NCBI GenBank assembly: GCA_963402885.1
Contig: OY727096.1
Location: forward strand, 26,889,820-26,953,819
DNA from: Antedon bifida
Lineage: Eukaryota > Echinodermata > Crinoidea > Comatulida > Antedonidae
Direction: 5' to 3'
Length of the DNA stretch: 64,000 bases
A program made the translations under genes and the position numbers. Of the stretch, positions 26,451 to 40,800 are shown in pieces. The notes beneath the pieces were generated by a model. The model did no database searches. It had not been told where the DNA came from and worked only from the letters and a program-made list of their open reading frames with translations. Each line of letters starts with the position of its first letter. The stretch's first letter is position 1.

Positions 26451-28678
26451 AAGTAAAAGTGTTGGTGGGTATACAGTGGATAATTGTTGCTATCACGAAA
26501 ATAAAAAAATGAATTAAATTAATTAAAACATAAAAAACACAAAAACGTAAAAAAGTTATATTAGGCCTAAATATTTAAATATTAAATATCATTTAATAAT
26601 ATTTTTTACCATACCATTTATTTTTACTGTGTAATTTGAAATATCCTCCACTGATATGAAAATGCTTATTTTCAACAAAATCATGTAGCATACTAAAAAT
26701 TCCAAAAATTATGAAACATAGGAGAAATTATAGATCGATATTTCTTTTCCCTCACCTGGCCTTTAAGGAAATATTAATTATAGCAGCACAGTATATGTTT
26801 ACGAATTGTTTCACAATATTTAAAACTGGAAAACCCCTAATGCTTCCCCTGTTTTGTTCAGTATGTCATAGGCCTACATGCCATCTTGAGACATTCGGTA
26901 CGTATAACATGACTGCCTAATGTTCCCACTGGTAAAGCGATCATAAACATTATTTAGAATGAAATTAAACGTGTTGTATATAAGACAGGCAATCCTGCAA
27001 AGTTTTTTTCAAGCCAAGCATTTCAGTCGAAAGTGGAAGTTATGCAGAAGGTAAAGTTATATATATATAATCCTTACACCGGATATATAGTGTGCATATT
27101 AGCCAATGCATTTTTTCAATGTTTGTATTGTTTTATTGTTTTATTTTTGCGTGCCTTTGCTTTTTTTTCTTGCTTTTTTTGCTCGATTTCTTTATCTTTT
27201 ACAATATGTTTTAAACTAAATTTGGGCCTAGATAAAATTGTATAATTATATTTTAAAACTCTACTAATCAAATGTTTTTGTGTTTCATTTTGTTTGTTTT
27301 ATTATTTTGTTTCTTGGTTACTGTATTTATAAGATTTTGCTCTCTCCTTCTCTGAATATAAATTTTTATTTTACTTTCTGGAAAAGAAGATGACATTTTG
27401 AAATATAGACTTTCAATTCAAAGGATAAAATATTTAGCTCAGTTCTTTATTTTACCTAATTTTTTACATCAAAAAAAAATCGTGTTTAAAAGTTGGTTCC
27501 CACTAGAAAAATCATCATAAAGCGTGCAAATAACGACAATTTCGCGCCTTCCCCCCACCCCCCTTCTGTAGAAGTTGAATCATCACTGTTATGACGTCCG
27601 CAAAGCAGAAAATAATGTTGGAGTCTACGACACCGTGCTTACAGTACGTCGTCAGTTGTTCTTACGTAATTTTGCGTGGATACGTTGCGTCCTAGTGCGA
27701 ATCAAGTACAAACACGCAAAAAAAAAAACTCAATCGAGCTGTTTCTGTAAAAACCAATGAATATAAACATCTTTTTATTAAATAATAAGGCAGCCAATGC
27801 CCTTCTCTGGAAGACTACCTAACCCTGAATTACCCAATGAATCTATTTTTTAACATTTAAAACTAACACATTATTTGTTTTAAACTTGATAAACTGTAAC
27901 AAACGAAGTAGTTTTGAAATGGAAGATTTATAGATATTTTTTTTATGTCGATAATTTTATATAAAAGTAAACTACATTAGGCCTAGTAATTAATGTATAA
28001 AAAGCAACCACATTGAATATGTACAGTACATGGAATTATTAGGCTAGATTTCAGGCAAGAATGGTACTCGGGGAGGATGTAATCTGCCTATAGTTTATAT
28101 ACATATAAATATACACATATTTACGGTCGACGCGGTACCCACGATCACCTGACTGGCTCTGATGCTGTGTCGTGAGTGCCACGTCGTGTGTTACAATAAA
28201 AACAAGTTAGGTACTGTGTTATACTGTACAATGCATGGACCTGTGTTTTATTTTTCCCCGTGGTTAAACCAGATCTAGCTAAACCGTAACTAACAACTAT
28301 TTCTGCAATGCTTTAAAATATTGAAACTACTTGTTTTGGTAGAGCGAATGATATAGCTTTTAAGCAGACCTATAAGCACCAATTCAATCTATGTAACATT
28401 CATAGGATCCCAGCAATACGTTACCGATTCTCTAAGTCTAAACAAGTAGACATAATTAGGCCTAACCTCTACTTAACATGTATAACGAGTATAACAAATT
28501 GTCTTTTATAATAATATGACTGTGCGTATTCAATAATATTTAACATGGAAAATAATAATTTCCTTTGGTGTTTTCCCCTAAATTGTTGTCTTATTAACGA
28601 GATAGTTTTAATTACCTAAAGTAAACTAAACAATAAACCGATTGGATACCGATACAATTCGTATGGTGTGCTAAACGA

Positions 28679-28684
28679 TTTATT
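28679..28684 (-). terminator. Candidate polyadenylation signal for the mucin-LDLa gene
   Basis: TTTATT on the plus strand reads AATAAA on the gene strand, about 170 nt downstream of the stop at 28854-28856. The spacing is plausible, but the hexamer is common in AT-rich DNA. Confidence 0.35.
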
Positions 28685-28853
28685 TTTGTTGTGTGTCCAT
28701 TTTTCTATTAGGAATTATTATTGACATGTGTCATGTGACACTGAAAGTTTCCTGGTCCTTGACAATGTGTCTAGGAAAATAGAGGGCGTCGGCAACCAGA
28801 GAGGGCGTCGGATCGGGAATAGTAGACAAAAAATGCATTCTTTAAGGAATTGT

Positions 28854-31800
28854 TCAATCGCAGTCCTCTTCGTCCTTAGAGTTTGTACAGTCAGGTTCAC
28901 CGTCACACACAAAGTCAGAGTGGACACATAGTTCTGGTTGACACTCAAACGGGGTATCGCCGCAATCTAAAAGTAAACATAATAATATGAAAAGTCATTA
29001 AAAATCCAATGGTTAAGGAAAAGCACAGCATCCGATGCAATATTTTTTTTTCTACAAAAAATCGTGAATCGAACCTCAAAGTTATCACCATATGCGGTTA
29101 CGGGTATATCGATTGGCGCGCAGACGCGTACTAGTGTGTCGTGAAACAAAGCATTGAGGTTTGATTTTATTTGCCGGAGTCGGAAGACCGGAGCAGGAAG
29201 ACCGGAGCAGGGGATTTGAAAGACCCTTTATATCCATGAATACGTCATAACATCATAGCGCCTTCTATCCGTGTTGTATGCCACATTATTCTGTTATTAT
29301 TATTACTAATATGAGGGGAGTATTTTATTAGCTAGGTCTCTACCTACCCTGGAATTTTTCATCACTGTTGTCACCGCAGTCATCATTACCGTCGCCTAAT
29401 TGATAAAATTCTACGCATGCTCCGTTTTTGCATTTTACTTGTGAGATTGAGCAGGTCATACTTTGATCTGAAGTAAATTATAAAAAAAAAATGGGTAAAA
29501 TATTAGGCTAACGTATACCCTAGTACTGTATAATTTTGAATGAATGAATGTATTGCGTATACCGTACACATATTAAATCTATTTAATCCGCAGCCAAAAC
29601 AAGAATTATCGGTCAATGTTAAGTTTTAACCAATCAGAATTAATTAAAAAACAAGTGCGCATGATCATTCATTATCGAAAAAGCAAGTGCCCAATCACAA
29701 TGCAACAATGTTATCATCATGTCAAAGGTTGAAAACTATCACATTTATCTGATAATTATCCGATTTAAAAGAGATAATTATCGGTTAGTTTTTAAAAAAT
29801 GGCGAAGACGAAATAATGAATTTCATGTTGGAGGGTTAGATGATGATATATGCAAACAAATTCTCAATCGACATTAATGTGTTAATTTGGATATAGAAAA
29901 CGAAAATGAATATTTATGTTAGAGAGGTTAGCGTGCAGATGATGATAAAATACAAACAAAAAAACAAGAAAAACATGTGAACAAAAGACTGACGATAGTG
30001 AACTATATAAATGATTACCGATCAATGAAAATATATTAAAAGTCTAATCAAATGACGTCATGATCAATAACAATAAATTTATACTATCAATGTATTTCAA
30101 TTTATTAAATGTTATTGATCTTACTTATCATTGTGTATTTTGATTTAACTTGTAAAAACGTCATTTTCATATAAGACAGTATAATTGGTTATCCTAATTT
30201 CTAAGATGGAAACATTTCTGTAGTTGTTTTCTGTAGGATAAACCGACATTAAGAGGTATATAAAGAAAGCGTATTGTATTATTATTATTAGGCATATACA
30301 AGGATGGAACAGTAACATTAAAATATATATAAAGTTAATTAGAACCAGTTAAATACCGCATTTACAGTACAATAATCCTAACACGAAGCAAACTGCACAA
30401 AGTGTGCGAATTTCATTTAAATGCAAGGGTATCGTTTGGTTTTGATTAGAGGTGCTTGGTGGCCTGTTTGCAGGTAACACCGAACATAGCACACACGATA
30501 CATTACTTAAGTACTAAAGTACCCACATACATCATGAAACGGACTAACGGTTACGTAACCGATAGAGACATTATACATTTTATTAGTTGGTTAGACCTAC
30601 GTACCGAGATGAGATTTGGCGTTTCTTACGACCTGTGTGTAAATGATATTTATAAGTTATTATGTAATCGGACGTAGCTTTAATTATGATTTTATTTTTG
30701 GTTGCACATTCGGACATTAGATGGAAATATGAATACGCATAAAGCAACGCTTTCAGATCGCACGAATATAATTCGCTTAAGTGGAAATAATTGTATTATC
30801 GCAATTACAAACACTGCCGGGACCGAGGTGTATAAGTGAGCAGGCTGGCAAATATATACATTACTGCTTATGTTTATCTGATTTCTTCACATAGCAAGAA
30901 ACTACGTATGTTTTAGGGCAATCTTAATTATGGTATACTATACGGCCAGCATTTTTTTTCTATCAGGTTAAGGCATAAATCTTAACAGACGCATTAACAG
31001 CCCATGTTCTCGTACTTTTTTGGCACGAAACATACGTCTGTAATTATAATAGTTTGAACTTACGACCAACAGGAAGAGGGATTGAGACTGAGGACAACGT
31101 TGAGAACCAGTCGCTCGCGTCTGCTGTACAATTTGGTGCTGTTCCGTCAAAAGTGGTCGGTTCGGGCAGCATTGTTCCGTCTTCATCAACACAGAAACAT
31201 CCAACTATATCGCTATCGTTAAAGCATTGAATCGGATTCCATGAACCATCTTCCAAACACGAGTAAATCCACGGGCATGGAATGCTGGAATAATCACATT
31301 CTTCAACAAGAACGTCGCGTTTCTCAGCGCATGTTGAGTTCACATCAATTACTGCGAAGTAGGACGGTGTGAATCATACGTTAACCAATCATAAAATGTA
31401 CACAGTATTATTACTATTCAGTTACATGTTACTTGGTTCCCACTAGGACGCAATTACTAATCTAACTATTCCTATTCATCACAATGTATTTAACAAATTT
31501 ACGGTACTTAACAATACGTAGTACACGTATGGATAAATACATTTTCTACATTTTGATACATATTAATTGTAATGTAACAAAACAAAATAGATTAGTTATT
31601 TTTTAACTTAGTGAATAGCGATATGATCAATCAAAAGCGACATACAGGTTACAGTGGTGCATTATGTAAATTATTGCTGAAAATATGTGCAAAAAAACTG
31701 TTAAAAATTAAACGTTTGGCTTAATAGTCTGACATAATAAGATAATACCTGTTGTTGACGAAGTTTCTTCCGTTGTTCCCACAAACGGAGAGGAGGCCGG

Positions 31801-34800
31801 CATTGTTTTTGCTGTTGAAACTGGAATATCCTCACCTGTTGGTGTTCCAGTGGGTGGGTATGTTTTGATGGTTGTTGACATTGTTTCTGGAGTCTGTTTG
31901 TTAATTGTGATTGTGGCAGCTATGGTTGTTTTGACAGGTTCGATAGTAGCAGTCGTTTTTACTGTCTCTACAATAGCATCATATTTAGTGGTTGATACTG
32001 TCTCTACAGTAGCATCATATTTAGTAGTTGAATTCTGTCCTTCTGGAGAAGATGACGTAACGGGTTTAGAAGTAGTTGTTTTAGACGGAGGTAAATACGT
32101 CATAGGCTGAGAGGTAGTATTTGAAGAGGGAGTTTTAGAAGGAGATAAAGACGGCATTGATTCAGAAGTCGTTGATTTAGAAGGATACGAAGATGGTTTA
32201 GAAGATGAATATAGCATAGTTTGAGAGGTAGTGTTTGAAGAGAGAGTTGATTTAGGAGACGTTATAGGTTGATAAGTTGTTGATTTAGATTGAGGGGTAG
32301 TTGAAGAGGCAGTTGATTTAGAAGGATATGAAGATGGCATAGGTTCAAAAGTAGTTTCTTTAGAAGGATTTGAAGACGACATAGGTTGATAAGTTGTTGA
32401 TTTAGAAGAAGATGGAAGAGGTTGAGAGGTAGTTGATTTAGAAGGATATGAAGATGACATAGGTTTAAAAGTAGTTGATTTAGAAGGATTTGAAGACGAC
32501 ATAGGTTGATAAGTTGTTGATTTAGAAGAAGACGGAACAGATTGAAGGGTAGTCGAAGAGACAGTTGATTTAGAAGGATTTGAAGACGACATAGGTTGAT
32601 AAGTAGTTGATTTAGAAGAAGATGGAAGAGGTTGTGAGGAAGTAGAAGAGAATGAAATATTTTCACTGTATGTAGAAGAACTCGTTGACTTCTGTGTTGT
32701 AATAGCAGAGACGGAAGATGAAACCGATTGGGATGAACGAGTAGTAGACGATGTTGATGGAACAGGTTGAAGAGAAGCTGTAGTTGATCTTTTAGAAAAA
32801 TCTGTAATAGACTTTGTTGGGTCTGAAGAAGAACGTGCAATAAAGAATATGAATACAATATGTGATGGCATGCAATAAACGAAATAATGACAGATGAAAG
32901 TATACACAATCATAATTGAAACTCAATTTTAAACTCATCAGCAATGTTCCATTTTAAACAAATTGTTTTTAGACAATTTCCATTGGTTTGACAAAAGTAG
33001 AAATATGTGATTTTTAGAGCTTTCAAATAGAGATTCTATTGAGAAAAAAGGTGTTGAATGTGCACAAGCATACAGGATTATGGACAAAATAATAATAAAT
33101 ACAAATAACAACATGCTTTTAAAGTTTAAATAAAATTAAATCGATTGTTAATATTGGATTAATGATTGCAATCATGCAGTTATTCACTATGAGTTGATTA
33201 TTTTTGCTTATTGTCACAAACCTGTAGTCGTTGAATCAACGTCTGGTCGTGTGTTGGTTGTTGGCAAAGCTGTTGTTGAATCCTCTGTAAGAATAATCGA
33301 ATAAATTATGATTTTTAAAAAAAAGAAGGTAAGGAAGGTTTTCTATAATGTCCATTGTTCACAATTCAAATTATGTAAATTATGTACGTATTTCCGCCGT
33401 TTCCACCCGATTATCCGTGCCGCATTGTCTTGTATCGTAGGCAAATTACGTAATACAACATCTCATTAATATACAAGTTTTACACGTGTTTCACATGTCA
33501 CGGAATCTTCCTATGATACTGGAGTTTTAAAATGTAGATGTAGTATCGAGAATCGGGTATATTGTTTCAGAAAATCCGTTGGCTCTATGGGAACATTTAA
33601 ACTTCGTAGACCTTGTTTAGGCCTAGAGACAATCGTAATGTATTTTAAATTAATTAATTAATTAATAAAAGAATTAATTATAAACATTTGTTGTGATAAA
33701 CATACCTTCAACTGGTGTAACAGTGGTCTGTGGTTTTGGAGAAGACATTTGGATCTCGTCATCATAATCTGTAACAATGATCAATAATAATGATTAAATA
33801 AGCATGAATTCAAAATGTGATGACATAATATTAACATAATTTATAGTTAATCACGTTTCGGCACAAAGTAACAACGATTCTAACTTTAGGCTCGAAATTT
33901 ACCATTTGAACCTACCTGACACCGCAACACTATCCGGGTCGACCATAATGTTTGTGAGTACGTTATTATTACTGCTAAGATCACTTGTGATCTCCTCTTC
34001 TACTTCAGTTGATGTGATTTGGACTGTCGATTTGAATAATAATTCCACTTCTACGATAACACTTCCTTCTCTGTAAAAACAATTCCAAAGTATAGGATAA
34101 ACTATTAAAGGCTGGTAACATGTTTAACGTTTGCGCAAGCAATGCACTAATATGGAACGCTTTTTAAAATTATAGAAGGACTTGTTCTGTATGTAATTGA
34201 TTTAAAGGATTGAAACTCTACCATCCATACGGAATTCCGTGAACAAATAATTGAGCTAAACTACGGCGATCCAGTTTCGAATGTCATAATGGAAACTTAC
34301 CGAATATTTGTAACTTTGCTTCCTTCGTAAGATTCGCTTAGATCTCCAGTTGAATAGATATCATCCATCTAAAACAGAAAACAAAAAAACCATCGTGCAC
34401 TCTCTATTCAACATATTTCATACAGATGGAATAATAATAAAGAAACACAGAACACATTTTGGGAATTCTCAATATTCTCTTTTTTTTTTGGAGTTGTTGC
34501 CTTCGTATCAGAAATTATTCAGCGGATCTTCTGGTGCCTTTTGTACAGCATCTTACAAATTCCGAATCGAATTACCAAACAATTTTAATTATGAATCATA
34601 GCTTAGAATAATTATTTTTTAAATTTACTACTTTTGTCCCTAATTATGAGTCGGAAACAAAAACTTACAGACTCCTCAACTGCCATTGCAAGTTGTTTAT
34701 ATTCGGATGATTCGCTATCATCAAAAGCTTCTGTAAAAACGAGTGCTGTTCCGTCGATCATTAACACCGAAATCGAAGAAGTAAATCCTAAAATATAAGA

Positions 34801-37800
34801 AATATATATTATATTATTATAATTTGGCAATCGTTGCACATAGATAATACGCAGATAAATGGCCACCAAACGTTAGATGGCGTTGTTGACATAAGGCCAG
34901 TGGTGGCAGAGTTGACATAAATCCTGTCTTATTTAAGAAACAAAATTACAGAATAAAACCTACTTGACGTAATTTGTGTAGGTGTAGGTGCTGTAGTTGA
35001 ATCTTCGTCGTCTTGAAAGAATTCATGATCGACGCTTACTGAAATATAAATTGAAATGTTAACATTTAAACTGAGGAACTGAGTGAAATACTTAGATACC
35101 TACTAAAATACAGAGCGACAGGTTCTATTTAATATTTCAGCTCATAAGACCGGTAACTCGAGATGTTAACATACAGTAATAAGCTTTTGTCAAGTCACCA
35201 ATAGGCCTATATCAATGTTCCTTTAAACCATGGAGTATTAACATGTTAAAACCAAGGCATGCTCTGTAAGTTATGCAGGACGAAAACTTAAAAACGTGGA
35301 CGCTATCATAGTGAAAAGGAAAAAAGCAAGTTCGTTCTAATAGTCTTCGGGGTCCATGACCAAACAGCAAGGGTGACATCGCGACGCAACTTAGTAAAAC
35401 AATGTAATTTACATTCAATAAAAATGTGTTCATTTACTAATTGAAAGTAAAGAGTAAAAATGTAAACATACCTCTTAAAACAAGTACCGTACAAGTTGCA
35501 ATCAAAACCAATGCCAAAAAACAATAACCTAAAATCTTGCAGACGACTGTGGTCGAATGAAATTTACCGTAAAACTTATACGGTTTTGAAGAACGCGCCT
35601 TGTAGTAATCCGGTATCGATGTCTTTCGACGGCTGTCAGGAATGACCACTTCTGTCATCATTACGTCTTCTGTCTTCGGTGCCGTGATCAATGCCGCTGA
35701 TGGAGCCGGGGCATCAAATGTTCCACCCGTTCCGTCAGGGTATGTATATTCGTGTTCATCATCGTCGTCGTCATCGTCCTCGTCTGGTTGTTGAAAGGAA
35801 TCGGATTTCTTTTCAATTGTTGAAGTGTCTGAATGTGGACTATCTTGATCTTTGATTCCGGAATCTATGTCATCATCGTGTGTGATGGCTACAGGGTAGT
35901 CTGAGTTATCCTCGCCGTGTTCGTATACAGGACTATCAAAGCTAGCCTAGACAAAACAAAAACAAGAGATGTTCAATATTCTGTGTGATTTGTCATAGAA
36001 TTATTGTTTGTTGAACAATACTACAACAAAGAACACTTGGGGCCAATAGCACTTGTCCAAGCGTTCATAAAGCTATTGTTGGAGCCACCAACGGTGTGAT
36101 ACACAAAACACATGCAACCATGAGAAATCAAATCTCACTATTAATTTAAAAATAGGCCTATAAGAGGAATATTTATTTTTCGGTTAGTACAGTACTAATG
36201 CCGGTGAAGAAAACCCGTCCCTGAAAGACAAACTGTAGAAAGCATGAGAAGAATAAAACAAAAACAAAAATCCTAATCCTTATACAGTAGGCCTAATTCC
36301 AAAAACGAAACAAGTTGTTAGTACTGTTCTGCGTAACCATTTTTGGACAATAAAAGAATTGTGTATTGTATTGTATCAAAGCTATAAGAGTTTCACCTTT
36401 TTACATCGAATGCCATAACCATGAAGTAATTTAGTTATACCCTACGACGGCTCGGTATGGTACAAAAAAACAATACAGTAGACTGTAGAACCTTTATTCT
36501 TGGGACTAAATAAAGTGTGGGGTGATATGCGTGTCCCAAGAATAGAGGTTGGTGATAGTGTTAAAAAACATATATATTTCCCCTGTTTCATTACACAAGT
36601 ATAGTAGAAGTGACCCACAGGCGGGGCTCTAATACACTGTTACTGTACTGAGTTCTATAGTCTAGGTTCTAGACGGAGTGTTTACTTAATATTAGTAAAA
36701 AGATAAATATTTTGGCACATATGGCGTTTCATACTTATACTACTTGTGCTCGTGACAAAAATCGACTAACATAAAAGAAAATAACTACAGACTTGGGGCA
36801 TGGTCTGTGTTCTCATACAATAGGTGTCTATTTGCATTCCCCATCCATAGGCGTGGACGAAAGTCTTTTGGTATATATTGAATATGTGTTTTACAATAGT
36901 CGTGGACTGTGGACAACTAGGTTTAGTCATTGTTTGTAATTGTTAATGTTCAGATTAAAGCTGATGTAACTGTTACTATCGATTGTTTCCAAAATCTTTT
37001 TATAATATGCTATTAATTCATTCACCTTGTGTTGAGAAAATTAAAATAGGTAGAACACTGCATGGATATGTTGCTTAATCTTTTTTGTTAGATATCAGGT
37101 TATTTTGGGAGAAATTAGTGACGTCACCATCGAGAATCGATAGAACTTTACAGATCCAGTAGACACTCCAATAGTTTGAAACATATACTAGAGAATCGTT
37201 TACTTGTATGACTATGAATTTGGAAACAAGTGTTATCCACTGCTTTCCATGTTTTTTTCTCTCAAGTCTTTGTTTGTATTATTCTCTTTATTTATTTTCA
37301 TTCATATTTATGCTGTTTCATAAATTGTACTGTTCTTGGAAAGCAATAAATATTAATCGTTTGTTACTGTTACTTTTTATTTCAAAATATAAATTGGTTA
37401 ATTGTTGACAATGAAGTGCTGTACATTGTTTGGTACTGAAGGAAAATGTTTAGTTCACGTACAAACACTCACATTCATAGGCGGATACTAATTTGAAAAA
37501 ATACAATGACTTTCAAAGACAGAAGTTCTATCTTTGGTAGGCTTTGTATAATTTTTAACATTAGATTCAGTATTTCATTACAGTTTTTAACCCTGGGCGC
37601 CCTCCCAACTGTATTGTTGTTAATCGGCTCATGCTAAAAAGTACACAAGAGACAGAGAATAATTTCGTAAATCAAAAATACCAGAATTATTTTCAAAGTT
37701 TAAAAGCAAGTTTGTTTAACTTCAACATCTTTAGAAATCTTTCTAGATAAATACTGTGTTTCATTGCTGGCATTGGTACTCAGTGGATACACTTCATGCA

Positions 37801-40800
37801 TGAATTCAAATGAATTAAAAACCGAATAATTTTTGAAGAGAAAGGGTTGTGATTCATATTGGTAGTACTGTCACTGGCCGTGTGAGTAACACATGGGTGT
37901 GTGCTACTATTAACACAATCGGCCCTATCGATCTTTTGTACACCGTGATTATACCCCTATTTACTCTTATTCATGGTATCAATGGTTATTGTTAGAATTA
38001 GAAGACATTAAAATACCTATCTATTTAAGAAATCGGGTATTATACAACGTTGGATCACGAAATGGCATTGAGAATAATACCTAGATATAAATTAGTATTG
38101 TATACTACAGTTACATGAAAACGTGTGATATTTAGTGATTGAATTGCCAAATTTGTGTTATTTTAAGATATTGATTTTAAAAGCATGATACAGTAAATAA
38201 TAACACTTTTGTCTATTTTTGGATTAGCTATAGGTGCAAATATATTTAATAGAAAGTTGTTTGCACCTCCCCCGCCCACTCCACCAACTTCGCTGCGTAC
38301 AAAAAAATGGAATTCCATTTCTACTACTATACTAATTAAAGTTATATTTTTATCAATAGTGTTACTCGAGCATAACGGATGTATTATGTTATGAAATAAT
38401 AAGGTAATTCACCGTAACTGTACAAAACTGAGGGAAAGAATTCAGTGAATGACTTTTACTACGTAGAATTAGAAATGAAACTAGCAGGAGGTTTATTAAT
38501 AGTCGTTAATGTTTTGAATTAATTAATATGTTATAGTGCTGTATATATATCTACATTAAGAATCAATAGATTACCAATGAAGCAACATTTTTTGGTTCAG
38601 ACCAAATGTGCTCATTTCCACCCGATTCCCGATCTCCACATACTATCTATTTCCGAAGTATCGTATGAATAATTGGTAATACACCATCTCATTTATATGT
38701 GGTGGCTGTATCATGTAAGGTTAGGTTATTATACTAGATACATGTGATGTTGTATTACCAAATATTCCTATGATACATCGGAAATAGATACAGTACCTAG
38801 AATCGGCTGTCATTTCTATATACTGTTTGTATTCGTATAAATGTATAATCATTGTATGAAAGATAAACTGATACTACTGTTTGACTATTAAATCATTTGT
38901 ATAGTTACGTTTAACGTGTTTTCTGATGGTATATTTAATTATAACTCGATATCGTTTACATTACACATCATAATGATTCTACAACATTTCCTCTAGTATG
39001 ATAGTAGGCCTACTTAACGCAGGTCCTGAGAGGCGCTGATAACTTTGAAATTCAATTTAACCGGAACCCACTCACCCAACTATCTTATCAAAGCCATAAT
39101 TGCTTTAAAAACAAATAAACAAAATGCGTAAAATATTTTACGCGTTCGCACAATGGTAGGCCTAAATTATTAATGCATTTTTTGTTTAATCGTTTACGAT
39201 ATCGACGACCTCCTGATCACGACGTGCTGGCGTTCACCTTTGTACCACCTAAACTGATCCAACAACACATGGCAGGATTGGTTCCATCGACAAGTAATCA
39301 AAGCTACAAACGGGGCTAAAAACTACCCAACCCCAATTGTGTTACTTAATGCCTTTGACCGTATTCTCATAAAACATTATTCGTCAACAATTTCCGATGT
39401 AAACTTTATTCACATTACACATCATAATGATTCTACAACATTTCCTCTAGTATGATAGTAGGCCTACTTAACGCAGGTCCTGAGAGGCGCTGATAACGTT
39501 GAAATTCAATTTAACCGGAACCCACTCACCTAACTATCCTTTTAAGACCATAATAACAAATAAACAAAATGCGTAAATTTACTTTCACATAAATATTTTA
39601 CGCGTTCGCACACTCATGGTAGGCCTAAATTATTAATGCATTTTTGTTTAATCATTTTAGCAAGAATATTATGTTATCCCATGAAACTACTTTGACTGAG
39701 CAGGTTTTTTTTCTCCATAATCCCCCAGGGCTTAAGGCTAACACAGACATGTTAACCATCCCACAACCCTCTATAAATAGACATTTGTTTTTGTACAGTT
39801 TTAGGGCTTACTTTTGTTGTTGGTTTCCTTTCGTTTTGACATGAATACGATACTTCCGAAATAATAATATAAATATAAAACATATAGAGCCTATTGAACA
39901 ATAATTAAATATGTATCCCTGTCGACGAGGACTACTGTGTGGTGTGATATATCCGTACCCATTTGGGCCTAAGCTAAATCCAGCACGAGCCAAGATTATA
40001 TCAGTCTGAGTGATTTTATACAAAACATAAACCTGATTGTTATAATGAAAAGCCTGTTGAATAGCACTGGCCAGCTGCTGCTGCTCTGTATCGATTAATC
40101 ATATATTTTAATCGCAAATATAAAGTTTTTACACAAACATTAACAATAACTATTCAGATATGATATTAAAGATGTATATTGTCAATGTCTCCGCAACCCC
40201 CCCCCCCCCCCCACAAAAAAAAAAACATGAACAATGAAGATTAATACAATTTTTCAAAACCAACAAAAGTAGTAATTTTAATTATAAAAAGGAAAAAATA
40301 CCAAAAACCCATTTTGATTATGTTTGCTTTAAATTTCAGTTTTCAGTGAAAATTTGATTTATTAAGTGACCTTAAAATGACACAAAAATAAGGGAGGGGT
40401 ACAAAGCCCTGACGGATTACTGTATTTGGTTAGTTACAGTTACCGTGACCCCATCAATTCCTGCTTTACCAAGAGAACTAGTGTGTTTTAGTCATGTTAT
40501 ACTGTTTTCCTGTCCCATCCCCTAATTCCAAATCCATGTTTCGGGGGCCTACTTTACGTTAGGCCTAGGATTGGAAATAGATTATTATAAGAATTTTAAG
40601 CAAAAAACTGAGAAGAACTCATCTCAGTATGCCGGTACACTCCCGCAATCAATGGTCATAGCGTAGAAATCATGAGCTACTTCATAAGTATAGGTTTGTA
40701 TAAAAGACAGGTACCTGATACCGGAAGTTAACAATACCTGTTTAAATCCGTCTATGTACTACAGTATAATATTACCTTTGATTTAATATTCATTGCAACT

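Larger units (their letters stand above)
25967..28853. other. Non-coding region between the two LDLa genes
   Basis: No supported exon. It should contain the promoter of the 21728-25966 gene and the 3' UTR of the 28854-40955 gene. It also holds a dispersed repeat at about 26240-26450, shared with 54100-54270, and isolated family A-like ends such as TTGGTTCCCACTAG near 27493. Short open frames at 26711, 27033 and 27575 lack support. Confidence 0.6.

Noticed and set aside
31850..32110. Plus-strand open frame opposite the mucin exon
   Set aside because: Antisense shadow of Ser/Thr codons with no features of its own.
32262..32909. 215-codon Leu-rich open frame on the minus strand
   Set aside because: It is a shifted frame of the mucin repeats. 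The Ser/Thr frame has matching splice phases on both sides and fits the protein; this one does not.
23660..35700. Shared APKTDD/APKTED stretch in the two LDLa proteins as a homologous motif
   Set aside because: It lies outside the membrane in one model and in the cytoplasmic tail in the other, and only five or six residues match. Chance is as likely.
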